64,000 nt of DNA from Pseudomonas migulae NBRC 103157 (GTDB lineage: Bacteria > Pseudomonadota > Gammaproteobacteria > Pseudomonadales > Pseudomonadaceae), in contig NZ_BDAG01000003.1 in assembly GCF_002091715.1 (NCBI RefSeq), positions 62,001 through 126,000 on the forward strand, read 5' to 3'. The notes beneath the pieces were generated by a model. It saw only the letters and a program-made list of their open reading frames with translations, was not told the origin of the DNA and did no database searches. The translations under genes and the position numbers were made by a program. Positions 1-8,759 of the stretch are shown here, one piece after another. Each line of letters opens with the position of its first letter. The stretch's first letter is position 1.

Positions 1-123
1 CCTGACTTGGCGCTGCGTGCGGCCCGTGACCATATTCACAGTATTCGAGATAATTTGAAGGACATTGAGCAAGAAGAGCAGCGCTTGGTGCGTGCGACAA
101 TGCGATTGGAAGGGTGGATGTAA
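1..123 (+). CDS. C-terminal fragment of an unidentified protein
   Basis: The window opens inside a reading frame (frame 1) that runs for 40 codons to a TAA at 121-123; its 5' part lies outside the window. The residues seen are charged and helical (…IRDNLKDIEQEEQ… ending MRLEGWM), compatible with a C-terminal coiled-coil tail. I do not recognise the family. It points toward the downstream end of the glyoxylate operon (tail to tail). No terminator is obvious after the stop. Confidence 0.45.
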   Translation, partial: PDLALRAARDHIHSIRDNLKDIEQEEQRLVRATMRLEGWM

Positions 124-631
124 AAGGTCATAAGGACTGATTAGGTGCAAACGCAACGAACTTAGCGAGGAAAATGACCTTCCTCAACATGACTCGCGGT
201 CGGTCGATTAGTCTCCGGCGCGGTGATTCTAATTTAGGGGCATAGCTGTTACTAACTCATGATCATTCGAGCTTTAGACAGGCACATATTTTATTATTTT
301 TCGTCGCTCGACGGGAGCTAACTCGCGAGGGTATGTGAGTTTTTCGGATCTATCGTTTATATAAGGAGGCAGCCGCGATTCCGAACTGTTCGAAAAAGAC
401 GTTCGCCATTACTTGAGTTTTTAAATTCGTACAGCCGACTTAAGCACATTCGAGACCTCGATAGTGCTCCGGTTCTCTGCCGATGCTGTGCGCTAATTAA
501 ATTCTCTGGGTTTTTTGTCTTTCTAATTCTGTCGGATGGTCGTCGACCTGATAGATCTAGGAGACGACCGGCCGCAGATAATTCAATATCCCTCATATTG
601 GTTTGATGAAGGTTGCAGGTAATGATTTGCC
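124..631. other. Non-coding stretch, no recognised feature
   Basis: About 500 AT-rich bases separate the partial gene from the stop codon of pyruvate kinase. A 79-codon minus-strand frame at 357-596 has no recognisable domain, unusual amino-acid composition and no clear ribosome binding site, so I do not call it. I see no tRNA, terminator hairpin with a T-run or repeat. Confidence 0.4.
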
Positions 632-2047
632 CTATGAGATAGTTTCAATCCGAAGAGTATTGGTACTGCCTAGTTGACCGAATGGAGTTCCCGCAGTGAT
701 TACTACAATGTCCGTTTTCTTCGCGAGATTTTGATGCTGAGCGATATTTAGGGCAGTCTTCGTAACATTCTCGATCTCACTCAGGTTTTGATAAACTACT
801 GAGTAGACGCCCCATGCAATGGTCAGATAGCGAGCCGTTTTCTCGCTTGTTGTTAAGCTGAGTATTGGCGCTTTCGGTCGTTCGCGTGATGCGCGCAAGC
901 TGGAACTGCCCGACTCAGTGTAGTTCACCAGCACCGCTACGGGCAGGATGCTACTGATGCGGCGGACGGCGCAGCTTATTGCGTCTGACACTGTTGCTTC
1001 AGCTTTTGGACGGCTCACATCCAGTTGGCTTTGGAAGTCTGGACCAGACTCCACTTGGCGGATGATTTTGCTCATCATCTCTACCGTTTCCAAGGGATAG
1101 TCACCAGAAGCGGTCTCCGCAGAGAGCATTACGGCATCCGCTCCCTCGGCCACAGCGTTTGCAACGTCGGTCACTTCTGCGCGGGTCGGCGCTGGTGAAA
1201 AGCGCATCGACTCAAGCATCTGCGTAGCCACCACCACCGGCCGGCCAAGTTGGCGGCAAATGCGTACGATGTCTTTTTGTATGCGAGGCACATTCTCCGC
1301 TGGGACCTCAACTCCAAGATCGCCGCGAGCGACCATAATTGCGTCACACAAGTGAGCAATTTCCTCTAGGTGTAGCACTGCAGACGGCTTTTCAATCTTT
1401 GCCATCAGCAGTGCTTTGCCTTTGATCAGCTCGCGAGCCTCGGTGATGTCTTGAGGACGTTGTACAAACGATAGAGCGACCCAGTCGACACCCAACTCCA
1501 GCCCGAAATCCAGATCGCAGCGATCTTTGGCAGTCAGCGGGCTGAGTTGCAATACAGCCTCGGGAACATTCACGCCTTTTCGATCGGACAGTTCGCCACC
1601 AGCAATGACTACGGTGTCGATGGCGTCCGCGTGTTTGGCAGTTACCCGTAACTGAAGTCGACCATCGTCCAAAAGCAGGTTCATGCCTGGTTTCAGTGCC
1701 TCGATGATTTCCGGATGAGGCAAATTAACCCTATGCGTGTCGCCTGGCGTACAGTCAAGGTCCAATCGCAATGCCTGCCCTCGTTCCAGGTTGACCTTGC
1801 CTTCGGCAAATCTGCCTACCCGCAACTTCGGCCCCTGCAAGTCCATCAAAACACCGATGGGCTGGCTCATTTGGCGCTCAACTTCGCGTATCCACTTATA
1901 ACGCTGAGCGTGATCAGCATGCTCGCCATGACTGAAGTTGAGTCGGAACAGATTGACGCCTGCTTCCACCAATTGACGAATATCGTCGATACCTTTAGTC
2001 GCAGGACCTAAGGTAGCAAGAATCTTAACTTTTTTATTGGGCGTCAT
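632..2047 (-). CDS. pykF: Pyruvate kinase
   Basis: 471 residues, the usual length of bacterial pyruvate kinases (PEP + ADP to pyruvate + ATP, cytoplasm). Visible family motifs: RLNFSHG at 35-41, the KIEKPSA active-site stretch with E219 at about 217-223, and MVARGDLGVE around 238-247 with D243. Its ATG overlaps the TGA of the upstream glycerate kinase gene by 4 bp (ATGA), so the two are translationally coupled. As last gene of the gcl-hyi-glxR-gckA operon it converts the 2-phosphoglycerate-derived PEP from glyoxylate assimilation into pyruvate. Pseudomonads usually carry a second pyruvate kinase (pykA) elsewhere; this copy seems dedicated to the glyoxylate/glycerate route, so the pykF name is by analogy. 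Confidence 0.93.
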   Translation of the reverse strand: MTPNKKVKILATLGPATKGIDDIRQLVEAGVNLFRLNFSHGEHADHAQRYKWIREVERQMSQPIGVLMDLQGPKLRVGRFAEGKVNLERGQALRLDLDCTPGDTHRVNLPHPEIIEALKPGMNLLLDDGRLQLRVTAKHADAIDTVVIAGGELSDRKGVNVPEAVLQLSPLTAKDRCDLDFGLELGVDWVALSFVQRPQDITEARELIKGKALLMAKIEKPSAVLHLEEIAHLCDAIMVARGDLGVEVPAENVPRIQKDIVRICRQLGRPVVVATQMLESMRFSPAPTRAEVTDVANAVAEGADAVMLSAETASGDYPLETVEMMSKIIRQVESGPDFQSQLDVSRPKAEATVSDAISCAVRRISSILPVAVLVNYTESGSSSLRASRERPKAPILSLTTSEKTARYLTIAWGVYSVVYQNLSEIENVTKTALNIAQHQNLAKKTDIVVITAGTPFGQLGSTNTLRIETIS

Positions 2048-3318
2048 TTTGTTGGGGTCTCGAGAATTAGGATGGCACGAAAGTCATTAACATTGGTTCT
2101 GGTTGGCCCAGTGACGATCAATGAGTCAAGAGCGGCGAAGTACCCATAGCCATTGTTGTTATCCAGCTCATAGCTTGCGTTTAGTTTTTTATCTTGGCCG
2201 CGCGCATAGGAGGTGGGCGTCATGATGGCTCCGGCATTGTCTTCTGAACCATCTATGCCATCGGTATCTCCTGCCAGTGCGTAAACACCAGGAAGCCCCT
2301 TAAGGCAATCTGTCAGGCTTAGGAGGAATTCAGCGTTACGTCCGCCACGACCATTGCCTCGTACTGTGACGGTGGTTTCCCCGCCGGACAGAATTATGCA
2401 AGGTGGCTTGATTGGTTGGCCGTGTAGAACGATTTGTCGGGCGATGCCTGCATGCACTTTCGCAACTTCGCGGGACTCACCCTCTAAATCGCCGAGAATC
2501 AAAGGTGTAAAGCCAGCAGCGCGTGCTTTTTCGGCCGCTGCATTTAGCGATTGCTGAGGAGTGGCGATCAATTGAAATTGGCTGCGTTCCAGCGCCGGGT
2601 CATCAGGTTTAATTGTTTCTGAGCGGGGGTCTCGTAACCACGCATAGACATTTTCCGGAATCTCGATGTCATAGCGAGCCAAGATCGCCAGCGCTTGTGC
2701 GGAGGTGGTCGGATCACCAACTGTTGGGCCGGAGGCAATTACTGTTTCTTCGTCGCCAGGAACATCCGATATCGCATAGGTATACACTTTGGCTGGCCAG
2801 CAAGCTTTGGCCAGCCGGCCGCCCTTAATCCCTGACAAGTGTTTACGTACGCAATTCATCTCAGCGATTGTGGCGCCAGATTTTAGCAAGGCTTTGTTGA
2901 TTGATTGTTTGTCCGCGAGATCGATACCGTCTCCAGGTAATGCCAGCAAGGCTGAGCCGCCCCCAGAAAGTAGGAACATTACTCGATCGGACTCTTGTAG
3001 ATCACTGACCAGTTGCAAGACTCGTTGAGCCACTTTGTGACTGGCAACATCAGGTATTGGGTGAGCTGCTTCCACCACCTCTATCTTGTGGCAATTAGCG
3101 CCATGTCCGTAACGCGTGACAACTAAGCCGCTAACCTCGCCTTGCCATTCAAGCTCGACGACTTCGGCCATAGCTGCGGCTGCCTTGCCTGCGCCGATGA
3201 CAATAAGGCGGCCGCTGCGGTCTTTGGGCAAATATTGCGGCAGCACATGATATGGATGCGAGGCGGAGATGGCAGTCGTGAAAAGGGTGCGCATCAGCTC
3301 TAGTGGATTGATGGTCAT
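2044..3318 (-). CDS. ttuD: Glycerate 2-kinase (MOFRL family; often misnamed hydroxypyruvate reductase TtuD)
   Basis: 424 residues, matching the GckA/TtuD family that phosphorylates D-glycerate to 2-phosphoglycerate with ATP. Seen in the sequence: an N-terminal GAGKAAAAMA loop (about 42-51), LLSGGGSALL (about 116-125) and a C-terminal MOFRL-type stretch containing AGDTDGIDGSEDNAG. Genes of this family are widely labelled hydroxypyruvate reductase after the tartrate-utilisation gene ttuD, but the domain is the kinase type. It follows glxR in the same direction after a 202-bp gap with inverted repeats and overlaps pykF by 4 bp. It receives glycerate made by GlxR and passes 2-phosphoglycerate to lower glycolysis. 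Confidence 0.88.
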   Translation of the reverse strand: MTINPLELMRTLFTTAISASHPYHVLPQYLPKDRSGRLIVIGAGKAAAAMAEVVELEWQGEVSGLVVTRYGHGANCHKIEVVEAAHPIPDVASHKVAQRVLQLVSDLQESDRVMFLLSGGGSALLALPGDGIDLADKQSINKALLKSGATIAEMNCVRKHLSGIKGGRLAKACWPAKVYTYAISDVPGDEETVIASGPTVGDPTTSAQALAILARYDIEIPENVYAWLRDPRSETIKPDDPALERSQFQLIATPQQSLNAAAEKARAAGFTPLILGDLEGESREVAKVHAGIARQIVLHGQPIKPPCIILSGGETTVTVRGNGRGGRNAEFLLSLTDCLKGLPGVYALAGDTDGIDGSEDNAGAIMTPTSYARGQDKKLNASYELDNNNGYGYFAALDSLIVTGPTRTNVNDFRAILILETPTK

Positions 3319-3377
3319 ATCAGGCTCCGGACTTCAATTATTGTTATTGGGTTGCTAGCCGATTGCACTCCCCAACC

Positions 3378-3500
3378 GCCGAAGCCGGCGGCTCGGGACT
3401 AAAATCGACCTCCCATGCTTGCTGGGCCGTGACACCACTGGCCTGGGAGGTCGAAAAGGGGGACAAAGACTAATTTGATTTTAGAAAGGTCAAATCAGTC
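3378..3500 (-). repeat. Cluster of inverted repeats between glxR and glycerate kinase genes
   Basis: The glxR-ttuD gap contains an 11-bp perfect inverted repeat (TCGACCTCCCA at 3405-3415 with TGGGAGGTCGA at 3444-3454). A second near-perfect one pairs 3468-3478 with 3490-3500 (10 of 11 bp), and a GC-rich CCGCC/GGCGG hairpin lies near 3378-3393. None is followed by a convincing T-run on the minus strand. They may therefore be mRNA-processing or stabilising structures, or a partial terminator, rather than a strong terminator. Function is inferred only from position. Confidence 0.5.
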
Positions 3501-3520
3501 TTGGGTTTGAAGGGGAGAAA

Positions 3521-4411
3521 TCACTCCTCGCGAATTGAGAAGTTGGCCATGTGTTCCAGGCCTTTAATTAGCGCCGAATGATCCCAGTTACTACCACCGA
3601 GCGCAGCACAGGTGCTGAATACCTGTTGTGCATTCGCGGTATTGGGCAAATTCAAGCCCAGTTCACGGGCTCCAGAAAGGGCCAGATTGAGATCCTTCTG
3701 ATGCAGACTGATGCGGAAGCCTGGATCGAAAGTGCCTTTGATCATGCGTTCACCGTGCACTTCCAGAATTTTCGAGGAAGCAAACCCACCCATTAATGCT
3801 TCCCTAACTTTGGCTGGATCGGCACCATTTTTCGCGGCGAAAAGCAACGCTTCGGCTACTGCCTGAATGTTCAGTGCGACGATGATTTGATTGGCAACCT
3901 TAGCAGTCTGACCATCGCCGTTGCCTCCAACGTGAGTAATGTTTTTGCCCATGGTTTGGAATAGCGGTAACGCGCGTTCAAAGGCGTGATCTTCACCACC
4001 AACCATGATGCTTAGTGTTGCGGCTTTCGCACCGACCTCGCCGCCGGAAACGGGGGCGTCTAGATAGGTGGCCCCGGTTGCTTTGATCTTCTGGGCGAAG
4101 ACTTTGGTGGCGGAAGGAGAGATCGAACTCATGTCGATTACTACCTTGCCAGCACCTACGCCTTCTACGACACCATTTTCGCGTAGCAGTACATCTTCAA
4201 CCTGGGGAGTATCCGGCACCATGATGATGATGAATTCCGCTTCTTGAGCGACTTCCTTTGGATTGGCTAAGCCAACTCCATTTTCACCCAGCAAGTCGGC
4301 GGGCGTTTTATCGAAGTGTTCAGAGAAGAACAGTTTGTGACCTGCTTTCTGCAGGTTCTGAGCCATGGGCTTGCCCATGATACCGGTGCCGATAAATCCG
4401 ATCTTGGCCAT
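3521..4411 (-). CDS. glxR: 2-hydroxy-3-oxopropionate (tartronate semialdehyde) reductase
   Basis: 296 residues of the beta-hydroxyacid dehydrogenase family. Reduces tartronate semialdehyde to D-glycerate with NAD(P)H. Visible: the N-terminal Rossmann motif GFIGTGIMG (residues 5-13), the substrate-binding DAPVSGG (118-124) and the catalytic-lysine motif with K171 in GQTAKVANQ. The start has a good GGAG box 11 nt upstream and follows the hyi stop by 14 bp. The operon neighbours Gcl (which makes its substrate) and the glycerate kinase (which uses its product) fix the pathway. GarR is the close paralogue in the galactarate route of enterics, but the context favours glxR. Confidence 0.93.
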   Translation of the reverse strand: MAKIGFIGTGIMGKPMAQNLQKAGHKLFFSEHFDKTPADLLGENGVGLANPKEVAQEAEFIIIMVPDTPQVEDVLLRENGVVEGVGAGKVVIDMSSISPSATKVFAQKIKATGATYLDAPVSGGEVGAKAATLSIMVGGEDHAFERALPLFQTMGKNITHVGGNGDGQTAKVANQIIVALNIQAVAEALLFAAKNGADPAKVREALMGGFASSKILEVHGERMIKGTFDPGFRISLHQKDLNLALSGARELGLNLPNTANAQQVFSTCAALGGSNWDHSALIKGLEHMANFSIREE

Positions 4412-4425
4412 ATGGAAAGTCTCCG

Positions 4426-5208
4426 TTAGATCACTTTATGAGTTTTCAGCCAGCTAAGGCCTGCAAGGGTGGTCGTAGCCGGCTTGTATTCACAACCGAC
4501 CCATCCCTGGTAGCCAATTCGGTCCAGGTGTTCGAACAGGAAGTGAAAGTTAATTTCGCCGGTGCCAGGTTCATTACGGCCCGGATTGTCGGCGAGCTGA
4601 ATGTGGTTAATTTCCTCCAGGTAGGTGGCCATAGTTCTGGCCAGATCGCCTTCCATGATCTGCATGTGGTAAATGTCGTATTGCAGGAAAAGATTGGCGC
4701 TACCTACTTTTTCCCTGATGTCGAGTCCCTGGTGCGTGTTGTTCAAGTAGAAGTCTGGAATATCCAAGGTGTTAATGGCTTCGATCACGAGTTTGATGCC
4801 CGCGGCTTCCAGCTTGTCGGCGGCATATTTGAGATTGGCCACGAAGGTGCGTTCTATTGTCTCGGGGTCCACACTTTGAGGGCGGATACCGGCTAAGCAG
4901 TTAAGTTGCTTATTGCCCAGAACTTGGGCATAAGCGATGGCCAAATCGACGCCAGCTCGGAACTCTTCAATGCGGTCGGGATGGCAGGCAATGCCGCGCT
5001 CCCCCTTGGCCCAATTCCCCGCTGGCAGATTGAAAAGCACTTGGGTAAGGCCGTTGCTCTCGAGTCTTGCCTTGATTTCGGTAACGCTAAAATCGTAAGG
5101 GAATAGGTACTCAACACCGGTGAAACCAGCTTCTGCGGCGACCGCGAAGCGATCCAGAAAATCCACTTCCGTGAACAACATAGACAGGTTGGCTGCAAAT
5201 CGGGGCAT
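4426..5208 (-). CDS. hyi: Hydroxypyruvate isomerase
   Basis: 260 residues, TIM-barrel sugar-phosphate isomerase/epimerase fold, same length as characterised Hyi proteins. Interconverts hydroxypyruvate and tartronate semialdehyde, so hydroxypyruvate can enter the glycerate route. Family acidic residues are in place: E143 in VIEAINTLD and E240 in VGCEYKP; HIQLADNPGRNEPGTGE (about 202-218) is typical of the family. Start supported by an AGGAG box 8 bases before the ATG. Lies 47 bp after gcl and 14 bp before glxR. Confidence 0.93.
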   Translation of the reverse strand: MPRFAANLSMLFTEVDFLDRFAVAAEAGFTGVEYLFPYDFSVTEIKARLESNGLTQVLFNLPAGNWAKGERGIACHPDRIEEFRAGVDLAIAYAQVLGNKQLNCLAGIRPQSVDPETIERTFVANLKYAADKLEAAGIKLVIEAINTLDIPDFYLNNTHQGLDIREKVGSANLFLQYDIYHMQIMEGDLARTMATYLEEINHIQLADNPGRNEPGTGEINFHFLFEHLDRIGYQGWVGCEYKPATTTLAGLSWLKTHKVI

Positions 5209-5255
5209 GTGATGCTCCTTTGTTGAAGTCTGGGCGAAGGCTTGGAAAGGAAAGA

Positions 5256-7031
5256 TTAATCCAATGGCAAGATAGAGGTAGGTGCATCGGCACCGCTCAG
5301 AGCCAATTCCTCGAACTCGTTGATGTTATTGATCTCGGTTCCCATGGAAATGTTGGTCACGCGCTCAAGGATGATTTCTACAACCACGGGCACGCGATGT
5401 TGCTGCATTAATTCTTTGGCGTGAGCAAAGGCGGCCTGCAAGTCATTTGGATCGCGTACACGAATCGCTTTGCATCCGAGCCCTTCGACTACAGCCACAT
5501 GGTCGACGCCGTAGCCATTCAGCTCCGGAGCGTTGATGTTGTCGAACGACAACTGGACACAGAAATCGATGTCAAAGTTACGCTGTGCTTGGCGGATCAA
5601 TCCCAGATAAGAGTTGTTCACCAACACATGGATATATGGCAAATTAAACTGCGCACCGACGGCTAATTCTTCGATCATGAACTGGAAATCATAGTCGCCA
5701 GACAATGCGACGACTTGGCGACTTGGATCTGCTTTGACCACACCCAATGCTGCAGGAATAGTCCAGCCTAACGGGCCAGCTTGGCCACAATTGATCCAAT
5801 GCCGTGGCTTGTAGACGTGAAGAAACTGCGCGCCAGCAATCTGTGACAAGCCGATGGTGCTGACGTAGCAGGTGTCTTTACCGAAGAACTCATTCATTTC
5901 TTCGTAAACACGCTGAGGCTTGATCGGCACGTTTTCAAAATGCGTCTTACGTTGGAGAGTACGCTTGCGCTCGCGGCAAGCATCCACCCAAGCGCTACGG
6001 TCTTTCAGCTTGCCAGCGGCCTTCCACTCACGAGCCACGGTCAAGAACATATCCAGAGCGGCACCGGCATCTGAAACGATGCCTAAGTCTGGGGTGAACA
6101 CTCGGCCAATCTGGGTTGGTTCGATGTCGACGTGAATGAATCGTCGACCTTCGGTATACACCTCGACCGAGCCAGTGTGGCGGTTGGCCCAGCGATTTCC
6201 GATACCGAATACCAAATCGGACGCGAGTAAGGTGGCGTTGCCGTAGCGATGCGAGGTCTGCAAGCCGACCATACCCACCATCAACTTATGATCGTCCGGA
6301 ATTGTTCCCCAGCCCATCAGGGTTGGAACCACGGGCACTCCGGTTAGCTCGGCAAACTCGACAAGCTTGGCACTGGCGTCAGCATTTATTACGCCACCAC
6401 CAGAAACGATTAGTGGGCGCTCGGCGTCGTTAAGCATCGCCAGCGCCTTCTCAGCCTGCCCTCGAGTAGCAAAGGGGCGCGCCAATGGCAGTGGTTCATA
6501 GGCATCAATATCAAACTCGATCTCTGCCATCTGTACGTCAAATGGCAGATCGATCAGTACGGGGCCTGGTCGACCAGAACGCATCTCATAGAACGCTTTC
6601 TGAAAGGCATAAGGTACCTGGCCGGGTTCCATTACGGTGGTTGCCCACTTAGTTACGGGTTTGACGATACTGGTGATATCGACTGCCTGAAAGTCTTCCT
6701 TATGCATGCGCGCACGTGGGGCTTGACCGGTGATGCAGAGGATAGGAATGGAGTCGGCGGATGCTGAGTACAAGCCGGTGACCATGTCGGTACCGGCAGG
6801 GCCAGATGTTCCGATGCAAACGCCGATATTGCCGGCATTGGTACGTGTGTAACCTTCAGCCATGTGGGAGGCACCTTCCACATGACGTGCCAAAACGTGG
6901 TCAACACCGCCGAGTTTTTTCAGTGCGGCATACAATGGATTGATGGCTGCGCCGGGGATGCCGAAAGCGGTGTCGACGCCTTCACGACGCATCACCAATA
7001 CTGCTGCCTCGATTGCTCTCATTCTGGCCAT
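5256..7031 (-). CDS. gcl: Glyoxylate carboligase (tartronate-semialdehyde synthase)
   Basis: 591 residues (E. coli enzyme 593). A thiamine-diphosphate enzyme that condenses two glyoxylate to tartronate semialdehyde plus CO2. The glutamate otherwise universal in ThDP enzymes is replaced by valine: H50-V51-E52 in [14 protein letters not shown], the hallmark of Gcl as opposed to acetolactate synthase. The ThDP/Mg motif runs from GDYDFQ (445-450) to NNSYLG (472-477). Starts with ATG behind a GGAGG box. First gene of the operon gcl-hyi-glxR-ttuD-pykF and divergent from a LysR gene across 111 bp. Its G+C content is visibly lower than that of the core genes right of 16.4 kb. No allantoin or glycolate-oxidase gene is in the window, so the glyoxylate source is unknown. 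Confidence 0.95.
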   Translation of the reverse strand: MARMRAIEAAVLVMRREGVDTAFGIPGAAINPLYAALKKLGGVDHVLARHVEGASHMAEGYTRTNAGNIGVCIGTSGPAGTDMVTGLYSASADSIPILCITGQAPRARMHKEDFQAVDITSIVKPVTKWATTVMEPGQVPYAFQKAFYEMRSGRPGPVLIDLPFDVQMAEIEFDIDAYEPLPLARPFATRGQAEKALAMLNDAERPLIVSGGGVINADASAKLVEFAELTGVPVVPTLMGWGTIPDDHKLMVGMVGLQTSHRYGNATLLASDLVFGIGNRWANRHTGSVEVYTEGRRFIHVDIEPTQIGRVFTPDLGIVSDAGAALDMFLTVAREWKAAGKLKDRSAWVDACRERKRTLQRKTHFENVPIKPQRVYEEMNEFFGKDTCYVSTIGLSQIAGAQFLHVYKPRHWINCGQAGPLGWTIPAALGVVKADPSRQVVALSGDYDFQFMIEELAVGAQFNLPYIHVLVNNSYLGLIRQAQRNFDIDFCVQLSFDNINAPELNGYGVDHVAVVEGLGCKAIRVRDPNDLQAAFAHAKELMQQHRVPVVVEIILERVTNISMGTEINNINEFEELALSGADAPTSILPLD

Positions 7032-7094
7032 TATTGCCTCCTTCAGGCTGGTCGATATTTTTATTAGCGGATCTCAGCATGGAGCAGGTTATTA

Positions 7095-7111
7095 TTGGCG
7101 TGAATAGCCAA
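7095..7111. promoter_or_regulatory. Candidate LysR operator in the gcl/lysR divergent promoter region
   Basis: TTGGC and GCCAA flank a 7-bp AT-rich spacer, giving a dyad with an overall T-N15-A layout typical of LysR-type sites. It sits in the 111-bp gap between gcl and the divergent regulator, where an autoregulating activator would bind. This is position and symmetry only; binding is inferred. Confidence 0.35.
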
Positions 7112-7142
7112 AAATCGGTTTCTGCCGATACATGAGGTATCG

Positions 7143-8060
7143 ATGGGTCGTTATGTCGAGCTACACAGTTTTATTCAGGTCGCCCATAAGGGCAGCTTTG
7201 CCGCCGCTGCACTGAATGAGGGGGTGACTCCGGCGATCCTTGGTCGACGACTCGATGCGCTCGAAAAGCGCTTGGGTGTCAAGTTGATGCATCGCTCCAC
7301 GCGAGGCTTGAAGTTGACCGAGGCGGGAGAGCAGTTACTGGAAGGGGCCAAGCATTTGATGCGCGAATTTGACGAGGTCGAATCAGGCGTCAGCAACAGT
7401 AGCACTACAGTCAGCGGCCACTTAGTGGTGTCCGCTCCGGCTGCTTTTGGACGACATCATATTGCCCCTCATGTCTATGCCTTCCAGCAGCGTTTTCCAG
7501 ATCTCCAGTTATCCTTTAACTTTACGGACAGCGTGATTGACCTGGTCAGCGAGGGGTACGATATGAGCATCCGTATCGGAGAAGTCACTGACCCAAACTA
7601 CGTGGCGATCAAGCTCTTCCCCAATTGGAGGGTGGTTTGCGGGACGCCAGATTATTTTGCTAAGCATGGTGCACCGCAAACGCTAGAGGATTTGGCACAC
7701 CACAATTGCCTGGCTTTCAATTTGCAGGGTGGCCAGCAACGGGGCTGGACGTTCTTGCGCGATGGCCGACAGATCGCGATGAAAGTCAGCGGTAACGTTG
7801 CTTGCAATGATGGTGAATTACTTTTCGCCTGGATACGTCAGGGGCTCGGTATTGGTTGGCGCTCAACGTGGGAAATCCAAGGAGAGCTTAAGCGAGGTGA
7901 ACTGGTTACAGTACTGGATGAGTTTGCTTTGCCCAATTACAATATTCAGGCGGTCTACCCCCAACAGCGCTATTTACCAGCCAAAGTACGTCTTTTTGTC
8001 GAGTATCTTAAAACTTTATATAACTCTCCGGATTACTGGGAGAGGCCCCATCCCCTTTAA
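7143..8060 (+). CDS. LysR-family transcriptional regulator, divergent from gcl
   Basis: 305 residues. N-terminal winged HTH (about 1-60: ELHSFIQVAHKGSFAAAA… with RRLDALEKRLGVKLMHRSTR), then a linker helix and the LysR substrate-binding fold (about 90-295). The HTH belongs to the CrgA/DmlR-like subgroup. ATG preceded by GAGG. Divergent orientation from gcl across a short gap with a dyad makes it the probable regulator of the glyoxylate operon, perhaps sensing glyoxylate, hydroxypyruvate or a related acid. The effector cannot be read from the sequence. Confidence 0.88.
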   Translation: MGRYVELHSFIQVAHKGSFAAAALNEGVTPAILGRRLDALEKRLGVKLMHRSTRGLKLTEAGEQLLEGAKHLMREFDEVESGVSNSSTTVSGHLVVSAPAAFGRHHIAPHVYAFQQRFPDLQLSFNFTDSVIDLVSEGYDMSIRIGEVTDPNYVAIKLFPNWRVVCGTPDYFAKHGAPQTLEDLAHHNCLAFNLQGGQQRGWTFLRDGRQIAMKVSGNVACNDGELLFAWIRQGLGIGWRSTWEIQGELKRGELVTVLDEFALPNYNIQAVYPQQRYLPAKVRLFVEYLKTLYNSPDYWERPHPL

Positions 8061-8759
8061 AATATGATTCGGGGTTGTTTGGGAACTATCGATATACTCT
8101 GTAAAACGCGCGAATTTTTAGCAAAAGACATAGATCCTTGCGGCGTACTACGCCTCCAACGCGGCTTAATGAGCAGCCAGGGGCCCCGATGAGTACTGCG
8201 CATTCAATTCGGTCGCGACCTTCACTCGCCCACGATTGGACAATAACCCCGTGATTAGATTATTCACCGTCGTGAATCTTAGGTGCTTTGGTATTGGACT
8301 AGGGTAACCAAGCAGGATCGTTCTGATAAATGGAGCGAGTGAATATTTTTTCATGAGACGCTCAGCGCAGGGCCAGTTTCACGGTATGCGATCAGTCCGC
8401 AGCGATCTTTGTCCCCCCCCCCCGGAATTAGAAGAGTGAGCAAGCCCTACAACAGCGGCTTTTGGAGGCAGAACATCAGGTTTTGCTGGAGTCCTTCGTT
8501 CCGAAATGAATATCAGTCTTAAATCCTCCTCTTGAAGGGGGTGAGTCCGCGCCGCAAGGCGTCGGCTCCCTGTCATGAAACTTCGCCTCAAAAAAAGATG
8601 CCGCACGCTTGAGCTAACGCCTTGAGTTTCACTACAAGCGCATTTTTTTGAATAGTGTTTTGCATAGATCCGGTAGGGGAATGCATTTTTGTCGCTTTAT
8701 AGTGTGGGCGTGCCTTGGCGTTCTGCTTGAGGGCTAAGGAAATTTTCAAGGAGTAATAT
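8061..8759. other. 700-bp stretch without a supported gene; C11 tract and bulged hairpin
   Basis: No reading frame here has a convincing domain or ribosome binding site; minus-strand frames at 8166-8354 and 8379-8606 look spurious or are relics. Two features stand out. One is an 11-C homopolymer at 8413-8423. The other is a bulged GC-rich hairpin at about 8539-8571 with a GCAA loop (CGCC/GGCG, CCG/CGG and GAG/CTC blocks separated by single bulged T residues). It lacks a T-run, so it is not a classical terminator. An AAGGAG box lies just before the bicupin gene at the right end. Confidence 0.45.

Noticed and set aside
357-596. 79-codon minus-strand frame downstream of pykF
   Set aside because: No ribosome binding site, domain or conserved-looking composition.
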